DNA of 64,000 nucleotides, from assembly GCA_041228345.1 (NCBI GenBank), contig CP166131.1, positions 2,039,001 to 2,103,000 on the forward strand. The letters run 5' to 3'. Under the pieces are notes generated by a model that was not told the DNA's origin, did no database searches, and saw only the letters and a list, made by a program, of their open reading frames with translations. The number at the start of each line of letters is the position of its first letter. Positions within the stretch are counted from its first letter, which is position 1. The stretch is from Alphaproteobacteria bacterium LSUCC0396 (lineage in GTDB: Bacteria > Pseudomonadota > Alphaproteobacteria > Puniceispirillales > Puniceispirillaceae). Shown here piece by piece: positions 6,623 to 14,938 of this stretch. A program made the translations under genes and the position numbers.

Positions 6623-7330
6623 ATGAATATCTATAAAAGCGTCAAGGATGAAGTTCTGGTGCCAATCCATCCTGCTGGCTGGCCATTTATTTTCTTATTC
6701 ATTCTTGTATCAGCGGTCGCAACTTATTTCTGGGCATGGTTTGTCTTGCCCGGCAGCTTCTTAAGCCTGTGGTGCATCTATTTTTTCCGCAATCCAAAAC
6801 GCACAACGCCGGTTAGCGACCATCTGGTGATCTCGCCCGCGGATGGGCGTGTTTTGTCGACCGGAATTATGCCCGTGCCAGATGATCTTGATCTGCCAAA
6901 AGGTGAGTGGCGGCGTATATCGATTTTTATGAATGTTTTTGATGTTCATGTGAATCGGGCACCGGTCGCGGGCAAGGTTATTGCCACGTCCTATCATAAA
7001 GGCGCGTTTTTGAACGCAAGTCTGGATAAGGCGTCCGAGCAGAATGAACGGCAGAATATGGTGTTAGAAATGGCCTCGGGTCAGGCGGTCGGGGTTGTGC
7101 AGATTGCCGGTCTGGTGGCGCGCCGTATTTTGCTGGAGGCTGCTGTTGGTGACCATCTAAATATTGGCCAGCAATATGGCATTATTCGCTTTGGAAGCCG
7201 GGTTGATGTTTGGCTTCCGGCATCAACTCCGGTGGCGGTTCTGGCGGGACAAACCGCGGTCGCTGGCGAGACAATTCTTGCCGATCTTTCTGGGGCGATG
7301 ACTGAAATCACCGACGGGATTTGCCGATAA
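6623..7330 (+). CDS. psd: phosphatidylserine decarboxylase proenzyme
   Basis: This 235-aa protein converts phosphatidylserine to phosphatidylethanolamine at the inner membrane. It is the short form found in Alphaproteobacteria. Two membrane segments occupy residues about 20-56, followed by SPADGRV (71-77), FMNVFDVHVNRAP (102-114) and YHKGAFLNASLDKASEQNER (124-143). The autocatalytic site is FGSR (190-193): cleavage between G191 and S192 would leave the pyruvoyl group on the alpha chain. Its stop overlaps the pssA start (TAATG), so the two sequential steps of PE synthesis are translationally coupled. The unusual repeat-bearing leader is immediately upstream. Confidence 0.94.
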   Translation: MNIYKSVKDEVLVPIHPAGWPFIFLFILVSAVATYFWAWFVLPGSFLSLWCIYFFRNPKRTTPVSDHLVISPADGRVLSTGIMPVPDDLDLPKGEWRRISIFMNVFDVHVNRAPVAGKVIATSYHKGAFLNASLDKASEQNERQNMVLEMASGQAVGVVQIAGLVARRILLEAAVGDHLNIGQQYGIIRFGSRVDVWLPASTPVAVLAGQTAVAGETILADLSGAMTEITDGICR

Positions 7331-8097
7331 TGAGCGAACGTCCGCAAAAGAAACGGCGGTTCCGGTCAGTTTCGATTTACTGGCTTTTGCCAAATATATT
7401 GACTGTCGCCGGTTTTGTATCCGGGTTGACAGCTTTGCGGTTTGCTATGGATGGACGTTGGGCCGGTGTTATCGTGCTAATCAGCGTGGCGGCGGTGTTT
7501 GATGCGCTAGACGGCCGTACGGCACGCCGGTTTCAAACATCCAGTGCCTTTGGTGCGGCGCTTGATAGCCTGTCTGATCTGGTCGTGTTTGGCGTGGTTC
7601 CGGCTTTGTGTCTTTATATATGGGCGTTACAGGGTGCGGGCACGATCGCCTGGTGGGCAACCTTGTTTTATGCAGTCTCGATCGCGTTACGTCTGGCGAG
7701 GTTTGACTCGGAACTGCCTGACCCGCCTGAATATGCGAAAGCCTATTTCACCGGTATTCCAGCACCAGCGTCAGGCTTTCTGGTATTGCTGCCGATTGTG
7801 ATTGATTTGCAATTTGATCTGGAAATTGCGCGTGATGCAAAATGGGTTTCAGCGTGGCTTGTGCTCATTGGCGCAGGGGCGGTCAGTGCGCTGCCAACCT
7901 TTGCCGGCAAACGACTGAAATTGCCGGTTGCTTCTGTATTGCCAGTGCTGGCGGCAATTGGTTTGCTTGGTGCTGCGGTGGTGACCGAACCGTGGCTGAC
8001 CTATATGGCGGTAGTGATCATTTACGCCCTGAGCCTGCCATTATCGACATTGCGCTTCATGCGGGAACGCCGCCATTTTGAAGGTAGCGATAGCTAG
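7330..8097 (+). CDS. pssA: CDP-diacylglycerol-serine O-phosphatidyltransferase
   Basis: This membrane enzyme makes phosphatidylserine from CDP-diacylglycerol and serine, the step before Psd. It contains the complete CDP-alcohol phosphatidyltransferase signature D-G-x2-A-R-x8-G-x3-D-x3-D (DGRTARRFQTSSAFGAALDS and the following LSD, about residues 58-80), and six to eight hydrophobic segments. I place the start at the ATG at 7330, which overlaps the psd stop by one base; an upstream in-frame TTG at 7321 would only add three residues. The 3' end overlaps the convergent DMT transporter gene by 4 bp. Confidence 0.93.
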   Translation: MSERPQKKRRFRSVSIYWLLPNILTVAGFVSGLTALRFAMDGRWAGVIVLISVAAVFDALDGRTARRFQTSSAFGAALDSLSDLVVFGVVPALCLYIWALQGAGTIAWWATLFYAVSIALRLARFDSELPDPPEYAKAYFTGIPAPASGFLVLLPIVIDLQFDLEIARDAKWVSAWLVLIGAGAVSALPTFAGKRLKLPVASVLPVLAAIGLLGAAVVTEPWLTYMAVVIIYALSLPLSTLRFMRERRHFEGSDS

Positions 8098-9032
8098 CAA
8101 TTCTGTTCATTATCTTGTTGGGCGGCGATACGTTCACGATGAAATAGATAAATCCCGCACGCAACAATGATAATCACCCCAAGAATTGTGCTTTTGGCAG
8201 GAAGATCGCCAAAGACCAGATAGCCCAGAATTACCGATGAAATAATTTCCATATATTGAAACGGTGCGAGCACACTCGCCGGTGCATTATTTGCCGCCCA
8301 GACGATGAAAATATGCCCGATCGTGGCGATCAATCCCATATAAATGATCCATTCAAACTGCTGGGCATCCGGCATAATAAAACCGGTGCCAGAAATGGTG
8401 AACATCTGTCCGATAATCATCGTCATGCCAAGCACGAAGGCGGCTGTAACCCCGACGATAAACTGCATCTGATAGGGGTGCGCCCTGCCTGCAAGCTGTC
8501 GTGTTATGGTGACATAGCCAGCCATAGCAACCGCCGTCGCCAGCGGATAAAGTGCCGGTGTACCAAAAATGACAAGGCTTGGTTGCAAGATCACCATGAC
8601 ACCTAATAGCCCGATGATAATCGCAATGATCCTACGCTGCCGGATTTGCTCGCCAAGGAAAATTGCCGACAGGGCGGTGAGGATCAGCGGCTGGACAAAA
8701 TAGATCGAGATAGCCTCAGCCATCGGTAAATGTTGAAGCGCGGCAAAGAAACAGACCGTGGCAATCGCTAACAGAATACCGCGGGCAAACTGCATCATAA
8801 GGGTACCAGTCGGGATATGCCATTGACGCGCCCAGATCACCAGCGGTGCCATCAGTAAAATCTGCATGACGAACCGCATAAAGGTGACCTCGACTGGATC
8901 AAGCCCCTGTCCCAAAAGCTTGGCAAAAACATCAAGCCCCGGAATAAACAACATCGCAGCGCAAAGTTGCAGGATGCCCGTTGTCGTGCCTTTGGTGCTG
9001 GTGCGATGGTCATTTGAAGCTGCCGGTATCAT
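8094..9032 (-). CDS. DMT-family transporter (EamA domains)
   Basis: This protein of about 312 aa has ten hydrophobic segments arranged as two EamA repeats, the usual fold of drug/metabolite transporters. In the first repeat MRFVMQILLMAPLVI and FFAALQHLPMAEAISIYFVQPL are typical; the second ends with APFQYMEIISSVILGYLVFGDLP. The substrate cannot be read from sequence; related proteins export amino acids or take up small metabolites. I choose the ATG at 9032, which has AGGAA 11 nt upstream, over the TTG at 9068. The 5' end faces the fur-like gene at 9199, so the 166-bp spacer is a divergent promoter region. Confidence 0.85.
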   Translation of the reverse strand: MIPAASNDHRTSTKGTTTGILQLCAAMLFIPGLDVFAKLLGQGLDPVEVTFMRFVMQILLMAPLVIWARQWHIPTGTLMMQFARGILLAIATVCFFAALQHLPMAEAISIYFVQPLILTALSAIFLGEQIRQRRIIAIIIGLLGVMVILQPSLVIFGTPALYPLATAVAMAGYVTITRQLAGRAHPYQMQFIVGVTAAFVLGMTMIIGQMFTISGTGFIMPDAQQFEWIIYMGLIATIGHIFIVWAANNAPASVLAPFQYMEIISSVILGYLVFGDLPAKSTILGVIIIVACGIYLFHRERIAAQQDNEQNC

Positions 9033-9198
9033 GGCCAAAACAGTTCCTGCAATACGGCCAAAGGTCAATTGAATTCGGTTATGGTGAAAGCGTTGATAAC
9101 AATCGGCGCGATGAAAATCATGCGGGGGACTAGATTGCTTTCCTCATCCGGCTTATAGTCGACAAGAACTATAACCAACACTTTAAACGGGCGGTGCC

Positions 9199-9606
9199 AT
9201 GACAAGCGGGCTGATTGAAAAATGCCTTAATAATGGTATCCGCATGACCAGCCAACGGCAGATTATTCTGGGTGTTATCGAGGAGTCTGAGGATCATCCC
9301 GATGTTGACCAGCTTTACCGGCGCGCGGTTGAGCAAGACCATACGATTTCAATTGCGACTGTTTATCGTACGGTGAAATTGCTGGAAGAGGCTGGGGTTA
9401 TTGACCGGTTAGAATTTGGTGATGGCCGCGCACGCTATGAAGAGTCCGGCGAGCATCATGAACATCTTGTTGATGTTGAAACCGGTGAAGTGATTGAGTT
9501 TTACCATGCCGAATTAGAGGCCTTGAAAGAGCAGATTGCGCGCGAAATGGGGTATGAGCTGGTTGATCACCGGCTTGAGCTATTTGGCCGCAAGCTGAAA
9601 TCCTAA
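9199..9606 (+). CDS. fur: Fur-family metalloregulator, Mur-like
   Basis: This 135-aa transcription factor has an N-terminal winged helix (RMTSQRQIILGVIEES and the recognition helix ISIATVYRTVKLLEEAGV, about residues 50-67) and a C-terminal dimerisation domain with the metal-ligand stretch GEHHEHLVDVETGEVIEF (about 83-100). It lacks the C-terminal CxxC pairs of gammaproteobacterial Fur. In many Alphaproteobacteria, proteins of this form act as manganese-responsive Mur, so iron or manganese regulation are both possible; Irr and Zur look less likely. It is monocistronic. A putative manganese exporter is encoded 7 kb away, but no operator could be linked to it. Confidence 0.88.
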   Translation: MTSGLIEKCLNNGIRMTSQRQIILGVIEESEDHPDVDQLYRRAVEQDHTISIATVYRTVKLLEEAGVIDRLEFGDGRARYEESGEHHEHLVDVETGEVIEFYHAELEALKEQIAREMGYELVDHRLELFGRKLKS

Positions 9607-9716
9607 ATTACATAGAAATTGACAGAGATAAGCCACATTCGACGCGCCTTGTGAGCGGTAAGGTGGCCATGTTTGCTGGGTGGAACAGGGGCATTTGGCG
9701 GTTAAGACCGTGCTGA

Positions 9717-9745
9717 TTGTGCTTTTGCCAGAAACTATTTATAGA
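9717..9745 (+). promoter_or_regulatory. possible promoter for the MFS gene
   Basis: TTGTGC (9717-9722) and TATAGA (9740-9745) are 17 bp apart. The predicted start near 9752 lies upstream of the ATG at 9822 but downstream of the alternative TTG start at 9717, which supports the shorter protein. Confidence 0.3.
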
Positions 9746-9821
9746 CATTAGAAGTACCGATTTTCATGTGTCTAGTTGGCTTCTGGCACGCCGGCTGACC
9801 GCTATTCTGGATATCATCTCA

Positions 9822-11003
9822 ATGCAGGCGACAAGCAATACCGGCAATGTAATCAGGCTTGCGGCGGCGCAGGCGCTGTCGATGACGACAATGAACGTCA
9901 ATATCATCAACACCGCGCTTGTTGGCAGCCTCTTATCGCCGGTTCCATGGTTGGCGACCCTTGGGCTGTCACTGCAATTTGTGACATCAATGTTAACAAC
10001 CTTGCCAGCGTCATTGCTGATGGTGCGTTTTGGTCGGCGTCCGGTCTTTATGGGCGGCGTGATGATTGCCGCGATATCTGCTTTTACCCAAGGGATCGCT
10101 ATTCTCATCTCAAACTTCTATTTGTTTTGCGCGGCGTCAATGGCGCTTGGCATTGCGCATGGCTGTGCCGGTTTTTATCGCTATGCCGCGGCTGACAGCG
10201 CCGAAGAATCGCAAAAGCCAAAGGCCATTTCCTATGTGCTGACGGGCGGGTTGCTCGCTGCTTTTATGGGGCCGGAAATCGCTCGAAATACGGTCGATTT
10301 TGTGCCCGGCCATCTCTATGCAGGATGTTTTTTCAGCGTTGCCGCAGTCCAGCTTGTCTCGCTAGGGTTTTTATCCGGCGTCAAAATTCCAAAGCCAACG
10401 CTGACCGGGTCGGGTGGACGCCCGATTGGCACTTTTTTCACGATGCCTGTTTTTGTGGTGGGGGCGATCAGCGCTGCCATCGGCTATGCGATGATGAGCT
10501 ATATGATGACAGCAACGCCGCTTCAGGTGGTGAATGTCGCCAAGCTAGGCACATCAGCAAATGCGACAATTATCCAGTGGCACGTTGTTGCCATGTTTGC
10601 GCCCGCTTTTTTCACGGGTAACCTTATCAGCCGGTTTGGTGCGCCGGTGATTTTAACCGCAGGTGTTCTGACGTATCTTGCGGCAATTGCCAGTGCGGTC
10701 CTTGGTATCGGCTTTTGGTGGTATTTCGTCTCGCTGGCGCTGATGGGGCTGGGCTGGAATTTTCTTTACATCGGCGGCAGCTCGTTGGTCGCAAGTGTGG
10801 CCAACCCCGAAGAACGCGGGCGGGTTCAGGGCATTGCTGATCTGATCACAACAACCTCAGTTGCAACCGCGTCGCTGGTTGCCGGTGCGCTACACAGCCA
10901 GTTCGGCTGGGAAGTCATGGTGTTATCAGCATTGGGACCGGTGCTAATCATCACCCTATCACTGTCCTGGCTGATTTTATCACGCCGCAGCATGCGGGTT
11001 TAA
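9822..11003 (+). CDS. MFS transporter
   Basis: A 393-aa permease with about twelve hydrophobic segments. The loop between helices 2 and 3 carries the MFS signature in the form MVRFGRRPVFMGG, and the start of the second half has the more degenerate ISRFGAPV. The substrate is unknown. The frame is open further upstream to a TTG at 9717, but the residues added (CFCQKLFIDIRSTDF...) are hydrophilic and lack a ribosome-binding site; the ATG at 9822 (MQATSNTGNVIRL) places the first helix normally. It is monocistronic and followed by an A/T-rich spacer with two terminators. Confidence 0.8.
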   Translation: MQATSNTGNVIRLAAAQALSMTTMNVNIINTALVGSLLSPVPWLATLGLSLQFVTSMLTTLPASLLMVRFGRRPVFMGGVMIAAISAFTQGIAILISNFYLFCAASMALGIAHGCAGFYRYAAADSAEESQKPKAISYVLTGGLLAAFMGPEIARNTVDFVPGHLYAGCFFSVAAVQLVSLGFLSGVKIPKPTLTGSGGRPIGTFFTMPVFVVGAISAAIGYAMMSYMMTATPLQVVNVAKLGTSANATIIQWHVVAMFAPAFFTGNLISRFGAPVILTAGVLTYLAAIASAVLGIGFWWYFVSLALMGLGWNFLYIGGSSLVASVANPEERGRVQGIADLITTTSVATASLVAGALHSQFGWEVMVLSALGPVLIITLSLSWLILSRRSMRV

Positions 11004-11126
11004 TGGCGCGATTATTCTTCTGTAAAAACACTTATATTGCATTGCAGCATAAGAAATTGGCTGATTTAATTAAACACGAAATGGAAACAATAAATTTTCA
11101 AATTAGATTTTATAAAGAAATGAGCC

Positions 11127-11156
11127 AAAAAAAAGGTCGTAAGCAAGCTTACGACC
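11127..11156 (-). terminator. rho-independent terminator (perfect 10-bp hairpin plus T8)
   Basis: GGTCGTAAGC (11135-11144) and GCTTACGACC (11147-11156) are perfectly complementary. Read on the minus strand the hairpin is followed by eight T residues (11134-11127). It would end transcripts from the minus-strand gluQ gene, 145 bp beyond its stop. To the right lies a purine-rich stretch CTAGGGAGGAAAC that looks like a ribosome-binding site without a gene. Confidence 0.8.
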
Positions 11157-11291
11157 GAGTCTAGGGAGGAAACACACAAACACACGTTTGGTGCAATGCA
11201 GTATATGAGATTATTATCATTTTAAGTCAACCCCACTGACTAATTTAAATGATAGAAAAAAAGATGCAGGTCGCGGCTAGGCGTGATTTAG

Positions 11292-11313
11292 CCTGAAAAA
11301 TCAGGTTTTTTTT
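11292..11313 (+). terminator. plus-strand terminator overlapping the gluQ stop codon
   Basis: CCTGA (11292-11296) pairs with TCAGG (11301-11305) over an AAAA loop and is followed by eight T residues (11306-11313). It points rightwards, while the only annotated gene here runs leftwards, so it would end a plus-strand transcript from the 11004-11291 spacer or read-through from the MFS gene. Confidence 0.6.
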
Positions 11314-12269
11314 GGATTTTTTTGCGGCTGAATAACTGGAATTGGCGGCATTTTGGCAAAAATTCGTGCTGGATCGTCATCAATGAGCCGCATCGACTGG
11401 AGGCTATGAGCAGAATCGCGCTTGGCGAGGCGATTGCCGGTCTGGTCAAGAATCAGGGCGTGATGGCAGTAATCGGGTGTTCGCAGCCCCAAAAGCGCCT
11501 GTAACAGCCGGTGAAGATGTGTTGAAGGCGCCAGATCATTACCGCGGGTCACAAGCGTAATACCGTCAAGCATATCATCGACCACAACTGACAGATGATA
11601 TGAGACGGCAATATCGGCACGGGCGATAACCACATCACCAAATTGTGCCGGATTGGCAGTTTGGTATCCGGCAAGATAGTCAAACCAGCCAAGTTTATCG
11701 CCTTGTGCCCGCGCGGACGCCATTTCAAGAGCGGCACCCATCCGCAACCGCCAAGCCGCACCAGTGCCGGCAGCACGGCGGCGATCTATTTCAGCCGCAC
11801 TTAACAGCCGGTCGGTATTGCTGACGATGTCGTCGCTCGCTGTCATTGGCGGGTCAATATTTGGCGGGTCAATATTTGGTGGCGCGGATGGCGATGTATG
11901 CGGCGCGCTGAGCAGCGCGTTTAATTCCCGGCGACTAAGATAGCATGGGTAAACAAGCCCCATATCCTGAAGTGTTTTAAGTGCGGCTTGATAGGCGGGC
12001 ATCCGCTGCGATTGGCGGGGGGCATTGCAGCCGGCTGTATCGGTCGTTGCCGCGCTATGCCATGCCAGCCCAAGCCAGTCTAAATCGTTGAAAATCTCTG
12101 CGGCGAAATGATCGCGGCAACGTGTGTGATCAATATCATCAATCCGCAGGATCATTTTTCCGCCCGATTGTGCCGCCAAATCATGCGCCACCTTTGCCGC
12201 ATAGGCATGGCCGAGATGCAAAAGCCCAGTAGGGCTTGGTGCAAACCGGGTGATAAACGGACGATTCAT
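11301..12269 (-). CDS. gluQ: glutamyl-Q tRNA(Asp) synthetase
   Basis: This 322-aa protein resembles the catalytic core of glutamyl-tRNA synthetase without an anticodon-binding domain. GluQ attaches glutamate to queuosine at the wobble position of tRNA-Asp. The HIGH-type motif is SPTGLLHLGHAYAA (11-24), RIDDIDHTRC follows near residue 43, and the KMSKS equivalent is RLAKRDSAHSL in the C-terminal third. The position where the family often carries a zinc site shows CYLSRRE and is followed by a proline-rich insert with an exact 15-bp duplication (PPNIDPPNIDPP). Two terminators lie at and beyond its 3' end. Confidence 0.9.
   Translation of the reverse strand: MNRPFITRFAPSPTGLLHLGHAYAAKVAHDLAAQSGGKMILRIDDIDHTRCRDHFAAEIFNDLDWLGLAWHSAATTDTAGCNAPRQSQRMPAYQAALKTLQDMGLVYPCYLSRRELNALLSAPHTSPSAPPNIDPPNIDPPMTASDDIVSNTDRLLSAAEIDRRRAAGTGAAWRLRMGAALEMASARAQGDKLGWFDYLAGYQTANPAQFGDVVIARADIAVSYHLSVVVDDMLDGITLVTRGNDLAPSTHLHRLLQALLGLRTPDYCHHALILDQTGNRLAKRDSAHSLQSMRLIDDDPARIFAKMPPIPVIQPQKNPKKT
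11848..11877. repeat. exact 15-bp in-frame tandem duplication in gluQ
   Basis: GGCGGGTCAATATTT occurs twice without any difference. It produces the repeated NIDPP segment in a surface insert of GluQ. Confidence 0.9.
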
Positions 12270-12391
12270 TGCGGTAACCTCGCTGTTCCACTTGCCCCAG
12301 ACCTATCGCTTTGCAACAATTTCGTCAATCAGGATGCGGCGTGGCTGAGATGTCGCGCGGGTTACGCGTACCGCCCAACAGGAGAGATAAA

Positions 12392-13042
12392 ATGGAAATT
12401 CGTAGTTATGGTGATTTGTCTGGGCCTTTTATCCCGCCGGCCAGAGGGGGGCTTGCGAGCAGTCTTATCGTGCTGCTGCATGGGTGGGGAGCCGATGGCA
12501 ATGATCTGGCTGACCTGGCCCATCCGATTTCAGTACGGTTTCCCGGGGCCGCGTTTTTTGTGCCGAACGGACCAGCACCATGCCGAATGAACCCAGCCGG
12601 ACGCGAATGGTTTGATATTGATGATCGAGTGAAAGGGCCGGTTGCCGCCGCGCCGGTCATTGATGCCGCGATTGCCGCGGCTCTGGCAGACTTAAATTTG
12701 CCCGCCTCGGCATTTGCGTTGGCCGGATTTTCACAAGGCGGCATGATGAGCCTTCATTGCGGGTTACGCCATCCGGAACCGGCGGCGGCGATCGTCAGCT
12801 TTTCTGGTGCCCTTTTATTGCATGAGGATCTTGCCGATGGCGCGACCTATCCGCCGGTGCTGTTGGTTCATGGCACGGATGATCAAGTTGTGCCATTCTC
12901 GCTGCAGGCGGCGTCACGAGATGTGATGCAGAGCCGTTCAATCGAGGTGGAAGCGGTTGCCTGTCATCGGCTTGGTCATGGCATTGACCCTGACGGCCTG
13001 TCAGCCGCGATTGCCTTTCTGGCCAAACATCTGCCAGCCTAA
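12392..13042 (+). CDS. alpha/beta-hydrolase, carboxylesterase/phospholipase type (YpfH-like)
   Basis: This 216-aa cytoplasmic serine hydrolase belongs to the acyl-protein thioesterase/carboxylesterase group. Visible elements are LLHGWGADGND (oxyanion loop), PNGPAPC, the nucleophile elbow LAGFSQGGMMSLH, the acid HGTDDQVVP and the catalytic histidine in CHRLGHGID. The natural substrate is unknown. The frame is open upstream to 12311, but the ATG at 12392 has GGAGA 7-11 nt before it and gives the usual family start. It diverges from gluQ and is monocistronic. Confidence 0.85.
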   Translation: MEIRSYGDLSGPFIPPARGGLASSLIVLLHGWGADGNDLADLAHPISVRFPGAAFFVPNGPAPCRMNPAGREWFDIDDRVKGPVAAAPVIDAAIAAALADLNLPASAFALAGFSQGGMMSLHCGLRHPEPAAAIVSFSGALLLHEDLADGATYPPVLLVHGTDDQVVPFSLQAASRDVMQSRSIEVEAVACHRLGHGIDPDGLSAAIAFLAKHLPA

Positions 13043-13235
13043 AAGGGCGCATTGCGCAAAATGCTGGCATCACGTTGCGTAATCTATATTTAGGGGGTGC
13101 GTCAAAGTAGCTGTCCATATATTGATTCCATAGGGTTGTTTTTCCGTCTCTACCGTGTTCTGCTTTTTTCGTGGTTATTGTGGTTAGATTTTGACTGAGA
13201 TTTGGAAGGGCCTTTCGTCTTAGAACAGGGAGACA

Positions 13236-13802
13236 ATGATGAATGCAGGTAGTTTTGCTCCGGCTTTGGTGTTAAATGCAGATTTCCGGCCGTTAAACTA
13301 TTTTCCGCTATCGCTATGGTCGTGGCAGGACGCGATCAAAGCTGTCTGTTTGGAACGGGTCACAATCATCTCGGAATATGAGCAATCAATCTCTTCACCA
13401 ACGACGGTGATCAACCTGCCTTCGGTCATTGCGTTAAAGGAATATGTGCCGCAAAATCGAAACCCCGCCTTCACCCGTTTTAACGTGTTTTTGCGGGATC
13501 GTTTTTCCTGTCAATATTGTGGCAACGGCTTTTCAGCGTCGGATCTGACGTTTGATCATGTCGTGCCACGATCCAAGGGGGGGCGAACGAACTGGACAAA
13601 TGTCGTGGCGGCGTGCAGCCCGTGTAACCTGCGCAAAGGCAACAAGCTGCCAGGTCAGTGTAATATGCATCCGCTGTTGCGGCCATCAGCACCTAATATG
13701 TGGCAGTTACAGGAAAATGGCCGTGCCTTCCCGCCGAATTATCTGCATGAATCGTGGCGCGATTATCTTTATTGGGATAGTGAATTGCAAAGCGACGATT
13801 AA
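13236..13802 (+). CDS. HNH endonuclease family protein
   Basis: This 188-aa protein has a beta-beta-alpha metal HNH nuclease core: CQYC (92-95), the catalytic FDHVVPRSKGG (106-116), TNWTNVVAACSPCNLRKGN (118-136) with the second zinc pair CSPC (127-130). The N-terminal 80 residues (VLNADFRPLNYFPLSLWSW...) are characteristic of a widespread chromosomal HNH subfamily whose role is not established. It is not accompanied by a methylase or phage genes, so a restriction role is not supported. GGGAG precedes the ATG pair at 13236. It converges with coq7. Confidence 0.88.
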   Translation: MMNAGSFAPALVLNADFRPLNYFPLSLWSWQDAIKAVCLERVTIISEYEQSISSPTTVINLPSVIALKEYVPQNRNPAFTRFNVFLRDRFSCQYCGNGFSASDLTFDHVVPRSKGGRTNWTNVVAACSPCNLRKGNKLPGQCNMHPLLRPSAPNMWQLQENGRAFPPNYLHESWRDYLYWDSELQSDD

Positions 13803-13866
13803 AAGTCGCTGGTCACGGATCAAGGCCGTGATATGCCGCGATAGCGGGCTTTAGACCAGCCTCTGG

Positions 13867-13897
13867 CAGTTAAATTTTCTCAGTTAAATTTTTTCAG
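13867..13897. repeat. 14-bp tandem duplication covering the coq7 stop codon
   Basis: CAGTTAAATTTTCT (13867-13880) is followed by CAGTTAAATTTTTT (13881-13894) and a further CAG. The coq7 stop (TTA on the plus strand, 13884-13886) lies in one copy, and the other copy carries a duplicate TAA. Confidence 0.85.
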
Positions 13898-14417
13898 CGA
13901 TTTTGATGGCGGTGCGGCATCCGGTCTGAATGACATCATGCAGCAATTTATAGTGGCGTGCTTCCCGCCCTTTGTAATCGACCGCAATATCGCGGTGTTC
14001 CAGCTCTTCATCGCGGAACCGTTCGATTTTTGCTTTCAGCGCGGCCTCGTCACTGCCAAGATTTTCGGCCTGCTTTTGGTAATGCTCGCCGATCACCTCT
14101 TCAACCGCGATCGTGCAGGCCATCGCAGCCTTTGGCCCCATTGCCGCGGTGACAACGCCAAGCGCAAAGCCGGCTGCACCCCATACTGGATCCAACAGGG
14201 ACGGGCGCACCCGACGTTCGTTGATCAGGCTATCAAAGGCTTCAAGATGTTCGACCTCTTGTGCCATCATATGACGGATTTCATCACCCATCGGGTGTTT
14301 GCCTAGCACCACAAGCTGTCCGCGATAGATTTGCTGGGCGGCACGTTCGCCAGCATGATCAACACGAATATAACGCTCAAGGTCACGCCGGTTGGTGGTG
14401 TCTTTTGACGGGGTCAT
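13884..14417 (-). CDS. coq7: 2-nonaprenyl-3-methyl-6-methoxy-benzoquinol hydroxylase, COQ7/UbiF type
   Basis: This 177-aa di-iron enzyme hydroxylates demethoxyubiquinol at a late step of ubiquinone synthesis. The six carboxylate/histidine ligands are visible in two repeats: VDHAGERAA and QEVEHLEAF in the first half, AVEEVIGEHYQ and DEELEHRD in the second. The start is the ATG at 14417, which has AAAGGA about 8 nt upstream; a TTG at 14444 would add nine residues. It is the last gene of a leftward set yqaA-dsbB-coq7. Another ubiquinone gene, ubiA, lies at 39-40 kb. The stop codon region has been duplicated. Confidence 0.93.
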   Translation of the reverse strand: MTPSKDTTNRRDLERYIRVDHAGERAAQQIYRGQLVVLGKHPMGDEIRHMMAQEVEHLEAFDSLINERRVRPSLLDPVWGAAGFALGVVTAAMGPKAAMACTIAVEEVIGEHYQKQAENLGSDEAALKAKIERFRDEELEHRDIAVDYKGREARHYKLLHDVIQTGCRTAIKIAEKI

Positions 14418-14452
14418 GGAAAATCCTTTGACGGTCACTGGCAAAACAAGGT

Positions 14453-14938
14453 TTAGATACGCCTTAACGAGATAAGAGCCGCGGCAATAATGTCAAGGCT
14501 GATAAGCGCATTCCACCCTGCCATCGACAGGCCAAACAGCGACCATGCAACATCATCACAGCGAACCAGCGGCGTGTCGAGCAGCTGCTGCGTCATCGCG
14601 GTAATATCACCATCTAGGGCGAGGTTTGATGTGCAACCACTTGGCCCAGCCCAAAACCCCCATTCAATACCGGCATGATAACTGCCCAAGGCTGCACTGA
14701 TCAGACCCGCGATTAGAATGAGCCCAAGCATCAGCCGCGGCATAATGCCGCGAAGCCCAATAATGGCAAGGATCATAACAGCCAGATGCGGCCAGCGTTG
14801 CCAGATGCAAAGGCTGCAAGGTGCCAGTCCGCCGACATATTGAAATAAAATTGCGCCGCCAAGCAAACTCGTCGAAATGCCACCAGCAATATAGAGACCA
14901 AGGCGCTGGCTTATCGGCGGAATGATATAATCGCTCAT
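14453..14938 (-). CDS. dsbB: disulfide bond formation protein DsbB family
   Basis: This 161-aa inner-membrane protein with four hydrophobic segments reoxidises DsbA-type thiol oxidases by passing electrons to quinone. The first periplasmic loop has CSLCIWQRW (the CxxC pair and following W-Q-R-W), and the second loop has the other pair, in GPSGCTSN and PLVRCDD. Its ATG overlaps the stop of yqaA by four bases (ATGA), so the two are coupled. A DsbD-like reductase is encoded at 54.8 kb; no DsbA was seen in this window. Confidence 0.88.
   Translation of the reverse strand: MSDYIIPPISQRLGLYIAGGISTSLLGGAILFQYVGGLAPCSLCIWQRWPHLAVMILAIIGLRGIMPRLMLGLILIAGLISAALGSYHAGIEWGFWAGPSGCTSNLALDGDITAMTQQLLDTPLVRCDDVAWSLFGLSMAGWNALISLDIIAAALISLRRI

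Noticed and set aside
9717-9821. N-terminal extension of the MFS transporter from a TTG start
   Set aside because: The residues are atypical, there is no ribosome-binding site, and a promoter-like pair lies within this stretch.
13236-13802. Restriction or homing endonuclease as sign of a mobile element
   Set aside because: This HNH subfamily is a common stable chromosomal gene; no methylase, intron, integrase or repeats flank it.
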